From: JAZOTM01 sp045657625
GTDB taxonomy: Bacteria; Bacillota; Clostridia; Lachnospirales; Lachnospiraceae
Assembly: GCA_045657625.1 (NCBI GenBank)
Contig: JAZOTM010000005.1
Location: 1 to 55,924 of the forward strand
DNA: 55,924 nucleotides
Reading direction: 5' to 3'
Shown: one piece after another, positions 15,325 through 24,201 of the stretch
Numbering within the stretch: the stretch's first letter is position 1
How the letters are laid out: each line of letters opens with the position of its first letter
Translations under genes and position numbers: made by a program
The notes under the pieces: generated by a model
What the model saw: only the letters and a program-made list of their open reading frames with translations
The model's database searches: none
Told to the model about the DNA's origin: nothing

Positions 15325-16203
15325 TTAATCCTCCATTCCGGATGTATCCTTTACTTCTAAAATAACCAAGACTTCTGATAAGTGCTGGAAATCCACTACC
15401 GGAGTAATGGTTCCGGATTTGGTTAAGTTGGTGGAGTCACTTTCGATGCTGGAAATATAACCGATGAGGAAGCCCTGCAAGTATTTGCTACTTACATTGG
15501 AAGTCACTACGGCATCTCCTACCTGAACTTCGTCATCATCATCGCTTAATTTTTCAAAAGCCAACATCTGAGAGGAATTCATCAATTCCAAATCCCCGTT
15601 TACAACACATAAGTCAGAGGTGCTCAGTACCATGGCACTGGTTGTACTTTCATCATCGATAATGGAACGTACCTTTGCATAATTAGGGCCAACGGAGGTA
15701 ACAATACCAACCAGCCCACCGCCGGAAATGACGTTCATATCCACTTCGATTCCGTCGTCACTGCCCTTGTCAATCAGGAAGGTATCAAACCAGTTACTTG
15801 TGTCTTTTCCTATGACGTTGGCAGCTACTTTTTCGTAATCCGGATATTTCTCGGAAAGTTCCAAAAGCTCTCTGTAATTTTCCAAATCATACTGTTCCAA
15901 TCGAATGGTATTCAGTTCTTCGGTCAACTCATCAATCTGGGCCTGCAATTCTTCGTTCTCTTCTTGCACTTCCTCGATTGTCTGAAATTTTTCTAATTGT
16001 TCAGAAATGGCTGTACCAATACGATTGATTCCTGTTTGCATCGGAATAAAAACATAACCGGCAATCCCTTGCAATGGACCACCGGATATGTTAAAAATCA
16101 AGCTAACAAGCATAGCGGCGATGCAAAGAGTAGTCATAACCATCAAAATATATTTGGATGGGATCGATCTTTTTGCTTTTCTGCTAAAGCTTCTTCTTTT
16201 CAT
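15325..16203 (-). CDS. mreC: Rod shape-determining protein MreC
   Basis: A 292-residue bitopic protein: basic cytoplasmic N-terminus, one transmembrane helix at about 18-40, a coiled coil of about residues 65-115 (EEVQEENEELQAQIDELTEE pattern) and a double beta-barrel extracellular domain (NVIGKDTSNWFDTFLIDKG, GGGLVGIVTSVGPNYAKVRSI). It scaffolds PBP2 and RodA outside the membrane and MreB inside. It lies 11 bp downstream of mreB. Confidence 0.94.
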   Translation of the reverse strand: MKRRSFSRKAKRSIPSKYILMVMTTLCIAAMLVSLIFNISGGPLQGIAGYVFIPMQTGINRIGTAISEQLEKFQTIEEVQEENEELQAQIDELTEELNTIRLEQYDLENYRELLELSEKYPDYEKVAANVIGKDTSNWFDTFLIDKGSDDGIEVDMNVISGGGLVGIVTSVGPNYAKVRSIIDDESTTSAMVLSTSDLCVVNGDLELMNSSQMLAFEKLSDDDDEVQVGDAVVTSNVSSKYLQGFLIGYISSIESDSTNLTKSGTITPVVDFQHLSEVLVILEVKDTSGMED

Positions 16204-16214
16204 AAAATCCTCTT

Positions 16215-17231
16215 TTACTTGAATGTTCTATTTTTCATGCTATATACGAGACGTTTGAATTTGTCGTCGGACACAATCTTTACAAGTCCCCGAACAACGC
16301 TTTCTTCCGGTTCCTCACAGGTATTTACTTTTATACCTGTAATTTGTGTAAATAAGGTGTCTAAATCTTTAATTTTTGAACCGCCACCTGTGATATAAAT
16401 ACCGTTGCGGATAATATCCTTTGCAAGTTCCGGCGGAGTCTTCTCCAAAATCATTTTGATGGAGGTACAAATATTGTTTAAATCCGGCTTAATGGCTTCG
16501 TTGATGGATTCAGAAGTGATTTCCATTTCGATTGGAAGTCCCTTTACCAGATCTCTACCAACAATGACCATGGATTCCTGGTTGTCGGAAGTACCGGAAG
16601 CAAGACTTTCTTTTAAAGTCATGGCAGTCTTCTGTCCGATGACTAAATTGAAGTTTCTCTTAATGTGGCTGATGATGGATTCATCGATTTTGTTGCCACC
16701 TAAGCTCAACAAATCGCTTAGAACCAAACCGCCTAAGGAAATAACGGAAATTTCTGTAGTGTCTGCTCCGATATCTACAATCATAACACCGGTTGGCTCA
16801 TTGACATCCAGGCCAAGACCTACGGCATCTGCAATTGGTTTCTTGCAAAGCAAAACAGATTTGGATTTTAAGCTGCTTTTTGCAAAAATGTCGTAAAAAG
16901 CCTTCTCTTCTACGTCTGTAATGTTGGTAGGTACCGCTACAATGAATTCTGCACCGCGAATCTTACCCTTGGAACATTTGGTTAAGAATTCATCTAACAT
17001 GGTCTGCATAAAATTGTAGTCTGCTATTACACCGCGGTTAATCGGGAATTTGATTTCGATTTCCTCCGGTGCTTTTTCGAACATGGCATAGGCCTTATCG
17101 CCGTATGCGTATAATTTATCTTTTCCAACAATGGCAACAGTGTTTTTTTCGTTAAAAACCTTTCCTGCTGCTTTGGAATAAATTTTTAAATTTCGGGTGC
17201 CTAGATCCACACCATATATATTATTTGACAT
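16215..17231 (-). CDS. mreB: MreB-like actin homologue with altered active-site motifs
   Basis: A 338-residue actin-fold protein that should form membrane-associated filaments guiding wall elongation. The start at 17231 is supported by AGGAAGGAG; upstream in-frame codons overlap the preceding gene and are rejected. Recognisable parts: VDLGTRNLKIY (phosphate-1), VDIGADTTEISVISLGG (phosphate-2) and ITGGGSKIKDLD. Two deviations are visible: LIEEPMAAAIG of typical MreB reads LCKKPIADAVG (Lys130-Lys131), and DIGGGTT reads DIGADTT. The first glutamate pair contains the residue implicated in ATP hydrolysis, so turnover may differ. Placement directly before mreC and mreD secures the assignment. Confidence 0.88.
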   Translation of the reverse strand: MSNNIYGVDLGTRNLKIYSKAAGKVFNEKNTVAIVGKDKLYAYGDKAYAMFEKAPEEIEIKFPINRGVIADYNFMQTMLDEFLTKCSKGKIRGAEFIVAVPTNITDVEEKAFYDIFAKSSLKSKSVLLCKKPIADAVGLGLDVNEPTGVMIVDIGADTTEISVISLGGLVLSDLLSLGGNKIDESIISHIKRNFNLVIGQKTAMTLKESLASGTSDNQESMVIVGRDLVKGLPIEMEITSESINEAIKPDLNNICTSIKMILEKTPPELAKDIIRNGIYITGGGSKIKDLDTLFTQITGIKVNTCEEPEESVVRGLVKIVSDDKFKRLVYSMKNRTFK

Positions 17232-17313
17232 GCGAACTCCTTCCTGCATTTGTAAACTACTTTTGTCTTCGGTTTCATCTAAAAAAAGACCGAAATACAC
17301 TCTTTCTATCTTA

Positions 17314-18606
17314 TCATAACAGGTCTTTTTGAACAAGATTTCTGTCATAAAGTTTTTGGAGTGACATGAGGATTCCAAGCTTCGCATGGTACCAAGTTAA
17401 GCCACCCTGAAAATACACATTGTATGGCGCTTTTAATGGGCCGTCTGCTGAAAGTTCAATGGAAGAACCCTGTACAAAGGCGCCTGCTGCCATAATGACC
17501 TGGCTGTCATATCCCGGCATATCCCATGGTTCCGGAGTGACAAAACTTTCTACCGGTGCAGCAGCTTGAATGCCTGCACAAAAAGCCAAAAGACGTTCCG
17601 GACTTTCCAAGGTCACAGCCTGAATAATGTCGTGTCTGCTTTCCGTGCTGTTTGGAACAACAGAAAAACCGAGCCGTTCGTAAACATTTGCAGCGAAAAT
17701 AGCACCCTTCAATGCGCCTGCGGTAACAACCGGTGCCTGGAATAATCCTTGATAGAAGGATTGAATGACCCCTAAGGATGCGCCGACTTCTTTCCCGAGT
17801 CCCGGAGAAGTCAATCGATAGGCTGCATTTTCAATACATTCTTTTTTGCCGGCGATATATCCACCAATGGGGGCAAGACCGCCACCCGGGTTTTTGATTA
17901 AGGAACCCACAACCATGTCGGCACCCACATCAGAAGGTTCCAACTCTTCTACAAATTCTCCGTAGCAGTTATCTACCATGCAAATTACATCCGGTTTGAT
18001 GTTTTTTACAAAAGAAATCAATTCTCCAATGCGCGCAACGGACAAGGTAGGTCTGGTCTGATAACCCTTGGATCGTTGGATGGTTACCAGTTTTGTTTTT
18101 TCATTGATGGCTGCTTTGATTCCTTCGAAATCAAAAGAGCCGTCCTCTTTTAAATCCACCTGTCTGTAAGAAATTCCATATTCTGCTAAAGAACCTTTGG
18201 ATGGGCGAATGCCGATGACTTCTTCTAAGGTATCATAAGGTTTTCCTACCGGAGAAAGCAGTTCATCTCCCGGGCGTAAATTGGACATTAAAGCCAAAGC
18301 CAATGCATGTGTTCCACAAGTAATCTGTGGACGTACCAAAGCATCTTCTGTATGGAAAATATCTGCATAGACTTGTTCTAAGACATCACGACCTAAGTCA
18401 CAGTAGCCGTAACCACTGGAACTTTGAAAACATTCGGAACTTACTTTGTTTTTCTGCATAGCGCCAATGACTTTTAATTGGTTCAGTTCGGCTCTTGCAT
18501 CAATTTCTAAAAAGCGTTCCTTTAATTCTGCTTCAATCTTTTTTCCAAAATTGTAAACCTCCGGACAAATTCCCAGATTTTGATAAACAGTTTCCAAATT
18601 ACTCAT
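17314..18606 (-). CDS. YnbB-type PLP-dependent protein (aluminium-resistance / methionine gamma-lyase family)
   Basis: A 430-residue fold-type I PLP enzyme. Seen: SSGYGYCDLGRD, QITCGTHALALALMSNLRPGDELLSP for PLP phosphate binding, VDNCYGEFVE with the PLP-contacting Asp, and GSLIKNPGGGLAPIGGYIAGK with the Schiff-base lysine. Members are annotated as aluminium resistance protein or methionine gamma-lyase family, but the reaction is not established. It overlaps miaA by 8 bp; the miaA-ynbB order is common in Firmicutes (hfq, often between them, is absent). AGAGGAA precedes the ATG. Confidence 0.9.
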   Translation of the reverse strand: MSNLETVYQNLGICPEVYNFGKKIEAELKERFLEIDARAELNQLKVIGAMQKNKVSSECFQSSSGYGYCDLGRDVLEQVYADIFHTEDALVRPQITCGTHALALALMSNLRPGDELLSPVGKPYDTLEEVIGIRPSKGSLAEYGISYRQVDLKEDGSFDFEGIKAAINEKTKLVTIQRSKGYQTRPTLSVARIGELISFVKNIKPDVICMVDNCYGEFVEELEPSDVGADMVVGSLIKNPGGGLAPIGGYIAGKKECIENAAYRLTSPGLGKEVGASLGVIQSFYQGLFQAPVVTAGALKGAIFAANVYERLGFSVVPNSTESRHDIIQAVTLESPERLLAFCAGIQAAAPVESFVTPEPWDMPGYDSQVIMAAGAFVQGSSIELSADGPLKAPYNVYFQGGLTWYHAKLGILMSLQKLYDRNLVQKDLL

Positions 18607-19561
18607 GTTCTATAATTCCTCTTTCTTTTAAAACTTCACACAAATAAGAAAGTATTTTTTCATCCTCATAGTGATATTGTTCTTTTTCTACAAATAGAAC
18701 TTCTTTTTCGCGGCGGAACCAGGTCAACTGACGCTTGGCAAAATGACGGGTATCTCGCTTGATGCGATAAACCGCTTCATCCAAAGAGATTTCGCCGTTT
18801 AGATAGTCCAAGATTTCCTTGTAACCTAAACCCTGCATGGAAACATAGGATTTGTCATAGCCCATTTCTTTTAAACGGGTGACTTCGGAAACCAGACCTT
18901 GTTCTATCATGGATTCCACTCGTTTGTCAATCCGTGCATAGAGACGGCTACGTTCATCGTTTAAAACGAAATAAGCAAAGTTGTAAGGGGACTCCTTCTG
19001 TCGTTCTGTCTCGTTGTGTTGAGAAATGGGGGTTCCTGTCTGCTTATAAAATTCCAAAGCGCGAATGACTTTTTTTACGTTGTTGCAGTGAATCTCCTCT
19101 GCAGACTTTGCGTCCACCTGCTGCAACATTTGATGCAAATATTCCGGACCTTTGTCCCGAGCGAATTGTTCCAACTCTTCCCGGTAAGCGGTGTCAATGT
19201 CCTGCTCGGTAAAATCAATGTCATATAGGACTGCCTGGATATAAAAACCGGTTCCTCCCACTAAAACCGGGATTTTTCCTTTTTTCCAGATTTGTTCCAT
19301 ATAGTGTTTCGCAAGGGACTGAAATTTTGCTACGTGAAATTCCTCCTCTGGCAGCAGTTCGTCTACCAAGTAATGAGGCACTCCATCCATCTCTTCTTTT
19401 GTAATTTTGGCTGACCCGATATCCATATAACGATACACCTGCATGGAATCTGCGGAAATGATTTCTCCGTTGATTTTTTTTGCAAGGGATATGGAAAGGG
19501 CTGTTTTGCCTACTGCAGTAGGGCCCGATAGAATAACAAGTGGTTTCTTCATAGGTTTCAT
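18599..19561 (-). CDS. miaA: tRNA dimethylallyltransferase
   Basis: A 320-residue enzyme that adds an isopentenyl group to A37 of tRNAs reading UNN codons. The N-terminal P-loop is LSGPTAVGKTALSISLA; further motifs are ISADSMQVYRYMDIGSAK, GGTGFYIQAVLYD and RRDTRHFAKRQLTWFR-type C-terminal residues (here KRDTRHFAKRQLTWF). I choose the ATG at 19561; a TTG nine bases earlier overlaps the mutL stop, and another ATG lies at 19552. No clear ribosome binding site is seen, so translation is probably coupled to mutL. Confidence 0.95.
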   Translation of the reverse strand: MKPMKKPLVILSGPTAVGKTALSISLAKKINGEIISADSMQVYRYMDIGSAKITKEEMDGVPHYLVDELLPEEEFHVAKFQSLAKHYMEQIWKKGKIPVLVGGTGFYIQAVLYDIDFTEQDIDTAYREELEQFARDKGPEYLHQMLQQVDAKSAEEIHCNNVKKVIRALEFYKQTGTPISQHNETERQKESPYNFAYFVLNDERSRLYARIDKRVESMIEQGLVSEVTRLKEMGYDKSYVSMQGLGYKEILDYLNGEISLDEAVYRIKRDTRHFAKRQLTWFRREKEVLFVEKEQYHYEDEKILSYLCEVLKERGIIEHE

Positions 19562-19562
19562 T

Positions 19563-21524
19563 TTATACAATACGTTTAAATTTCTTTTCTAATTCATATT
19601 TTGACATGGAAATAATGGTCGGTCTTCCATGCGGACAATGATACGGGTTGTCCAGTACCAAGAGTTCTCGTAAAAGGGTTTCGAATTCCGGAATGGAAAT
19701 CTTATTATTTCCCTTAATGGCTGCCTTACATGACATGGTTGCAATTTTCATATAAAGGGTTTCGGTGGTTTGACTTTTTCCATTGGATACCAAATCATCC
19801 AACATCTCCAGGAAATATTGTTTTTCATCTAGACCGTATAGATTTCCGGGAATTGCGTTGATGGTATATTCTCTACCACCAAAGTTTTCAATGGAATAGC
19901 CCAGTTCCGTAAAAGCATCCATGTGTTCCAAAAGCATTTGCTCCTCTGCCATAGAAAGAGAAAGCAAAATGGGCGGACTGATTTGCTGGGAAGAAAACTG
20001 ATTGGTTTCTTTTCGCTTCATCAGTTTTTCAAATAATACTTTTTCATGAGCAGCATGCTGATCAATGTAAAAAAGTTTGTCCTTTAACTGCACAATCCAA
20101 AAGGTGTCAAAGACCTGACCGATAATCTTGTAATCCGGCAGGGCTTGTTCACTTAAGAAAGGGAGTGTCTCCTGCTCTCCGGTGACGACCGGTTCTGTAA
20201 TCACTGCTGCAGTAGCTGCGGTTTCTGTAGATGTTGCGGTTGCAGCAGTTGCTGCAGAAAAATCCGGCTGAGAATCGGTATTTGCGGAAGGCGTAGTTGC
20301 AGAATACGGGTTTGCAACAAAAGGATCCGTGTTCCCATAACGGGGTTTCCGATCTTCGTACCGCACCTCATAAGGCGAATCCATAGCCAGCATGGAGCGG
20401 ATTTGTTGTAATCGATTTTTCTCGATACGATTTCGTTCAAAAGGCTCCGGTGTGTTTTGCGCCGGTTTCAAAGCTTCTTGCTCTGATTTCTTTTCTTCTT
20501 TGGTTTGTTCTGCCACCGGTACTTCCGGAATCAATTCTCGGTGGGCGAGATTCTCTTCTAGAGTGGTTAAAACAAATTTATACACATCATCCTGATTGCG
20601 GAAACGAAGTTCCATTTTTTGCGGATGTACATTTACGTCCACTTCTTCTCCCGCAATGGTAAACGTCAATGCGGTAAAGGGATACTGATGCTGCATCAAA
20701 TAGTTTTTGTAGGCATCTTCAATACCCTTGGAAAGAAGGCTGCTCTTGATATAGCGGCCGTTTACGAAATAGTTTTCATAGTTACGATTGCCACGGGATA
20801 CCACCGGTTTTGCAATGTATCCGTCAATTTGCAACAAATCGTTTTTCGCATGCACTTCCACCAGTGCGTTGGCAATATCTTTTCCGTAAATTTGGTAAAT
20901 GATTTCCTTTGGTTTGGAGTTGCCGGAGGTCTGCATTTTTACCTGATTGTTATGTATGAATTTAAAGGAAATTTCCGGATGGGATAAAGCAATGCGTTCC
21001 ATCAGCGCACTGATATATCCGGCTTCTGTTTGCGGACTTTTTAAAAATTTTAAACGAGCCGGTGTATTGTAAAACAAATTGCGAATCAGGAAGGTGGTAC
21101 CGTTTGGCGCCCCTACTTCTTCCAATTCTTTAGTTTCCGACCCTTCAATAACCAGGCGGGTTCCGGTTAAAGCGGAAGGGGTTTTGGTAATGAGTTCTAC
21201 CTGGCTTATGGCTGCAATACTGGCAAGTGCCTCACCACGAAATCCCAAGGAGGAAATATGATTCAAATCTTCCGCTGAGGAAATTTTACTGGTAGCATGG
21301 GCAAAAAAAGCAAGTTCTACTTCTTTTGCATCGATGCCACATCCGTTGTCGGTGATACGGATAAAAGAAATGCCGCCTTCTTTAATCTCTACGGTAACGG
21401 AGGAAGCCTTTGCATCAATGGCATTTTCCACCAATTCTTTTACAACAGACATGGGACGTTCGATGACTTCCCCGGCTGCGATTTTGTCAATTGTTTCTTT
21501 GTCTAATATCTGAATATGAGGCAT
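19563..21524 (-). CDS. mutL: DNA mismatch repair protein MutL
   Basis: A 653-residue GHKL ATPase that links MutS mismatch recognition to strand removal. N-terminal ATPase motifs: ELVENAIDAKA, ITDNGCGID and GFRGEALASIAAIS. A long linker (about 325-465), including an Ala/Thr-rich run, separates it from the C-terminal domain, which carries the nicking endonuclease motif DQHAAHEKVLFE from Asp488 and CPHGRP near 630. Thus this MutL should be a latent endonuclease, consistent with the lack of a MutH-type system. It starts 20 bp after mutS. Confidence 0.96.
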   Translation of the reverse strand: MPHIQILDKETIDKIAAGEVIERPMSVVKELVENAIDAKASSVTVEIKEGGISFIRITDNGCGIDAKEVELAFFAHATSKISSAEDLNHISSLGFRGEALASIAAISQVELITKTPSALTGTRLVIEGSETKELEEVGAPNGTTFLIRNLFYNTPARLKFLKSPQTEAGYISALMERIALSHPEISFKFIHNNQVKMQTSGNSKPKEIIYQIYGKDIANALVEVHAKNDLLQIDGYIAKPVVSRGNRNYENYFVNGRYIKSSLLSKGIEDAYKNYLMQHQYPFTALTFTIAGEEVDVNVHPQKMELRFRNQDDVYKFVLTTLEENLAHRELIPEVPVAEQTKEEKKSEQEALKPAQNTPEPFERNRIEKNRLQQIRSMLAMDSPYEVRYEDRKPRYGNTDPFVANPYSATTPSANTDSQPDFSAATAATATSTETAATAAVITEPVVTGEQETLPFLSEQALPDYKIIGQVFDTFWIVQLKDKLFYIDQHAAHEKVLFEKLMKRKETNQFSSQQISPPILLSLSMAEEQMLLEHMDAFTELGYSIENFGGREYTINAIPGNLYGLDEKQYFLEMLDDLVSNGKSQTTETLYMKIATMSCKAAIKGNNKISIPEFETLLRELLVLDNPYHCPHGRPTIISMSKYELEKKFKRIV

Positions 21525-21543
21525 TTGCTTCTCTCCTCCTTAC

Positions 21544-24189
21544 TTACCAGCGATTGGAAATTTTGTTTTGTAATTCATAAAGCTTGTTTAAGGCTTCAAT
21601 CGGTGTCAAATGAGTTAATTCCAAAGCTTTGATTTCTTCGATGATATCATTATCAGTCATGGTATCGAACAAGGAAATTTGAGACATTTCCAGGTTCTGT
21701 GTTGGCTGAAATTCCTGATATTTTTCAAAGTCTCCGGTTTCAATTCGTTTGGTTGCTTCGGCCAAATCATTCTGCGACAATTGCTCTACAATTTCTTTGG
21801 CACGTTTAATGATTTCATCCGGAACACCTGCTAATTTCGCTACCTGAATACCGTAACTTTTGTCTGCTCCACCAGGTACAATTTTACGTAAAAAGACAAT
21901 GTCGTCTCCTTTTTCTTTTACGGCGATGCAGTAATTGTTGACGTTGGACAGTTTGCCTTCCAACTCGGTAAGTTCGTGGTAGTGGGTGGCAAAAAGTGTT
22001 TTTGCTCCAAGTAATTTTGGATTACTGATATGTTCTACCACGGCCCAGGCAATGGAAAGTCCATCAAAGGTGCTGGTACCGCGCCCAATTTCGTCCAAGA
22101 TCAGTAAACTTTTTTCTGTGGCATTTCGTAAGATGTTTGCCACTTCGTTCATCTCTACCATGAAGGTACTTTGTCCGCTGGCCAAGTCATCGGAAGCACC
22201 GACACGGGTGAAAATTTTATCCACCAAGCCGATATTTGCGGTTTTGGCAGGAACAAAGGATCCTACCTGCGCCATCAATACAATCAGTGCGGTTTGACGC
22301 ATATAAGTGGATTTTCCGGCCATATTCGGACCGGTAATAATGGAAATACGTTTGTTTTTTTCATCCAAATAGGTGTCATTTGGTATAAATAAATCATGAG
22401 AAATCATTTTCTCTACCACCGGATGACGACCTTCCACGATATCAATGGTACCTTCTTCGTTGATTTCCGGACGACAGTAATTGTTCTGTTCTGCCACCAA
22501 AGCCAAAGAAGCAAAAACATCAATGTTGGCAATGATTTTTGCGGTGGATTGAATCCGTTTTACTTCTCCGGCGATTTGCTGTCGAATCTGGGAAAATAAT
22601 TCATATTCCAAACCAACCAAGCGATCTTCTGCGCCCAAAATGGTATCTTCCATTTCTTTTAATTCCGGCGTGATATAACGCTCAGCGTTGGTCAAGGTCT
22701 GCTTTCTCATATAATAATCCGGCACCAGATCTTTGTAGGAATTGGTGACTTCCAAGTAATAACCAAATACTTTGTTGTACTTGATTTTTAAGTTCTTAAT
22801 ACCGGTTTTGTTCCGTTCTTTTTCTTCCAAATCAGCTAACCAGGATTTTCCTTCGTTTTTGGCGGTACGAAGGCGATCAACTTCCGGGTGATAGCCGTCT
22901 TTGATTAAATTTCCTTCCCGTAAAGAAATCGGTGGTTCTTCTACAATGGCAGAAGAAATCAAAGTAAACAAATCCTGCAAATCATCTAAGGAATCATAAA
23001 AGCCTTTGAGTAGAGAACAATGAAAATCGCCCATTAATTGTTTGATGGGTGGCAACATGCCAATGGATGACTGGAAAGCCACCAAATCCCTAGCGTTGGC
23101 TGTTTGATAGACAATACGTGTCATCAAACGTTCCAAATCGTAAATGGGTTGTAAGTATTCCCGTAATTCTTCACGGGTAATGGCATTATCATTGAGCTCT
23201 GCAATGGCATCCTGTCTAGCCAAAATCATGGCTTTGTCTACCAAAGGTTGTTCGATATAACTACGTAATAAACGGGCACCCATGGCAGTTTTGGTCTTGT
23301 CTAAAACCCAAAGCAAGGAGCCACGTTTTTCTTTTTCTCGTAAGGTTTCTACCAATTCCAAATTACGGCGGGAACTGGAGTCAATCATCAAGAAATGATC
23401 GGTGGTATAAGGATGAATAGCCGTAATATGGGACAAGTCATTCATCTGGGTATCCTGCAAATAACGTAGCAAAGAGCCTGCGGCAATTACACCGCAATCA
23501 TAATCGGATAAACCGAGTCCTTGCAAATTGTTGACGTGAAAATGTGTCATCAAATTGTTGCAGCAGGTTTGATCATCAAAATACCAGGCATCCAAGGAAG
23601 AGATGGAAATATGATAACGGTTTTTCAAGTTTTCCAAATCAATGCCGCTGATGGAAAAGGAATCGTTGTGAATCAATTCTACCGGGTTATATTTTTGAAT
23701 TTCATCAATGAGTTTTCTTTGAGAATTTAATTCTGTTACAAAGAAATCACCGGTGGACACATCGGCAATGGCAACGCCGAATTTGTCTGCAATATAAACC
23801 ACAGACATGATATAGTTGTTCTTCTCTTCGTCCATAGCCATGGGATCGGTGTTGGTTCCGGGGGTAACCACGCGGATAACCTCACGTTTTACAATTCCCT
23901 TTGCAAGTTTCGGGTCTTCGACCTGTTCGCAAATGGCTACTTTATATCCTTTTTGTACTAAACGGGACAAATAATTGTCCACAGCGTGAAAGGGAACTCC
24001 GCACATGGGAGCTCTCTCTTCCAGGCCACAGTTCTTTCCCGTTAAGGTTAGTTCCAATTCTTTGGAAACCAAAACTGCGTCCTCGAAAAACATTTCATAG
24101 AAATCGCCTAAGCGATAAAACAGAATACAATCTTTGTATTCATTTTTTGTCTGCAAATACTGTTGCATCATGGGTGTTAGTTCTGCCAT
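21544..24189 (-). CDS. mutS: DNA mismatch repair protein MutS
   Basis: An 881-residue mismatch sensor. The N-terminal mismatch-binding domain has the wedge Phe-x-Glu at Phe30-Glu32 (RLGDFYEMFFED). The connector, lever and clamp domains follow, then the ABC-type ATPase with Walker A GPNMAGKSTYMRQ, DDLASGQSTFMVEMNE (signature), LILDEIGRGTSTFDG (Walker B) and ATHYHELTELE. A short C-terminal dimerisation region is present. Length is standard for bacterial MutS1. It precedes mutL in one transcription unit. Confidence 0.97.
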   Translation of the reverse strand: MAELTPMMQQYLQTKNEYKDCILFYRLGDFYEMFFEDAVLVSKELELTLTGKNCGLEERAPMCGVPFHAVDNYLSRLVQKGYKVAICEQVEDPKLAKGIVKREVIRVVTPGTNTDPMAMDEEKNNYIMSVVYIADKFGVAIADVSTGDFFVTELNSQRKLIDEIQKYNPVELIHNDSFSISGIDLENLKNRYHISISSLDAWYFDDQTCCNNLMTHFHVNNLQGLGLSDYDCGVIAAGSLLRYLQDTQMNDLSHITAIHPYTTDHFLMIDSSSRRNLELVETLREKEKRGSLLWVLDKTKTAMGARLLRSYIEQPLVDKAMILARQDAIAELNDNAITREELREYLQPIYDLERLMTRIVYQTANARDLVAFQSSIGMLPPIKQLMGDFHCSLLKGFYDSLDDLQDLFTLISSAIVEEPPISLREGNLIKDGYHPEVDRLRTAKNEGKSWLADLEEKERNKTGIKNLKIKYNKVFGYYLEVTNSYKDLVPDYYMRKQTLTNAERYITPELKEMEDTILGAEDRLVGLEYELFSQIRQQIAGEVKRIQSTAKIIANIDVFASLALVAEQNNYCRPEINEEGTIDIVEGRHPVVEKMISHDLFIPNDTYLDEKNKRISIITGPNMAGKSTYMRQTALIVLMAQVGSFVPAKTANIGLVDKIFTRVGASDDLASGQSTFMVEMNEVANILRNATEKSLLILDEIGRGTSTFDGLSIAWAVVEHISNPKLLGAKTLFATHYHELTELEGKLSNVNNYCIAVKEKGDDIVFLRKIVPGGADKSYGIQVAKLAGVPDEIIKRAKEIVEQLSQNDLAEATKRIETGDFEKYQEFQPTQNLEMSQISLFDTMTDNDIIEEIKALELTHLTPIEALNKLYELQNKISNRW

Positions 24190-24201
24190 GATTCCTCTCC
24201 C

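Noticed and set aside
16405..16896. 163-codon open frame on the plus strand
   Set aside because: Antisense to the clear mreB gene, no ribosome binding site, low-complexity hydrophobic and Ser/Thr product.
17285..17330. Possible terminator between the ynbB-type gene and mreB
   Set aside because: A 9-bp AAAAAGACC/GGTCTTTTT stem exists but the loop is about 30 nt and part of the stem lies in coding sequence; too weak to call.
17232..17387. N-terminal extension of mreB
   Set aside because: Overlaps the preceding gene in another frame and has no family similarity; the AGGAAGGAG site supports 17231.
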